Shown here in pieces: positions 63,483 to 64,000 of a stretch of DNA of 64,000 nt. Location of the stretch: NCBI GenBank assembly GCA_023055505.1, contig JALIRH010000001.1, positions 98,363,034 through 98,427,033 of the forward strand, read 5' to 3'. The stretch is from Callipepla californica brunnescens (Eukaryota > Chordata > Aves > Galliformes > Odontophoridae). A model generated the notes under the pieces. It worked only from the letters and a program-made list of their open reading frames with translations, ran no database searches and was not told the DNA's origin. Position numbers and translations under genes: made by a program. Position 1 is the stretch's first letter. Every line of letters starts with the position of its first letter.

Positions 63483-64000
63483 TTGGCTGAAGAATTCCAG
63501 ACGCAGTTACCTTTTTCCTTTCCTGTGTGCTTCAAAATGGGTTGTAATCTTTTCCAAAAACACTTCTTTTCAGGGACAGCCCAAGGATGGAAGTGGCAGG
63601 AGCTTCTTTCTGAAAATGTCTGCAAGAGTTACTGGCAATGCTTTGGACTTTGCAGTCAGGACTGTCTAATTTAGCACTCTGTCGTGAATCAGATTTCACG
63701 CTTTGCCTTTTTTAGTGTCTTCTATTTTGAAGAAGGGAGGTTAAATTTAATATTACTCAGTGACCATAAATATTTCCTGTCTGAGTGCCTGGATTTGTAG
63801 TAGAATAACCAGTTAACAGTTGTATTATTCTGAAGTTGCATGCATTTCTGAAGAGGCAAAAAGTAATCTAAGTAACCCCTTTAGGTGGTGATGGTTCCTA
63901 ATTCCAAATATGTTGCAGTTGCTTTGTCCTGTATGGGACTGTTCTTCCATTTGAGGATGCCATTGCAGCAAGAGAATTCTACAAGTTTTCTTGGCTCGTG

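Noticed and set aside
1..64000. CRISPR arrays, bacterial operons, phage or defence systems
   Set aside because: No regularly spaced repeats, Shine-Dalgarno-led gene strings or long contiguous genes are present. The CR1 content shows this is avian nuclear DNA.

Overview
This is vertebrate nuclear DNA from a bird, most likely a galliform and probably chicken. The evidence is many truncated CR1 LINE copies ending in the avian 3' signature (a 'GGTCCCTTCCAACC' block followed by short 'ATTCTGTGATT'-type direct repeats), a short mariner-type element with Galluhop-like terminal repeats, and no Alu/B1-type SINEs or L1. No bacterial or viral gene organisation is visible. The long frames on both strands are short, overlapping and mostly without family resemblance, as expected for non-coding vertebrate DNA.

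Layout: bases 1-28.4 kb look intergenic or deeply intronic. They hold only two recognisable CR1 copies (16.0 and 20.4 kb), simple repeats, small perfect palindromes and one promoter-like block with E-box palindromes (0.85-1.09 kb). A non-autonomous mariner-like element (27,936-28,438) sits about 100 bp before a strong CpG island (about 28.54-30.62 kb). The island is the only convincing gene landmark. It contains GC boxes, two near-perfect splice donors on the + strand (cut after 29,442 and after 30,049) and, in the second, an ATG in an ideal Kozak context opening a 15-codon reading frame into the donor. I read it as the promoter and alternative first exons of a + strand gene that I cannot name.

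From 30.6 kb to the end the sequence looks like a long first intron. It seems T/G-rich on the + strand and carries 13 recognisable CR1 pieces in both orientations. Two of these (36.5 kb + and 40.5 kb -) are near-identical and inverted, so the pre-mRNA could fold on itself. Within this interval I flag possible exons (49,984; 51,699; 54,534) and two coding-like reading frames on the opposite strand (33.4 and 39.7-40.0 kb), all at low confidence.

No new multi-gene system is evident. The most useful leads are the promoter with its start-stop element and alternative coding first exon, the antisense coding-like segment at 39.7 kb, and the CR1 inverted pair.
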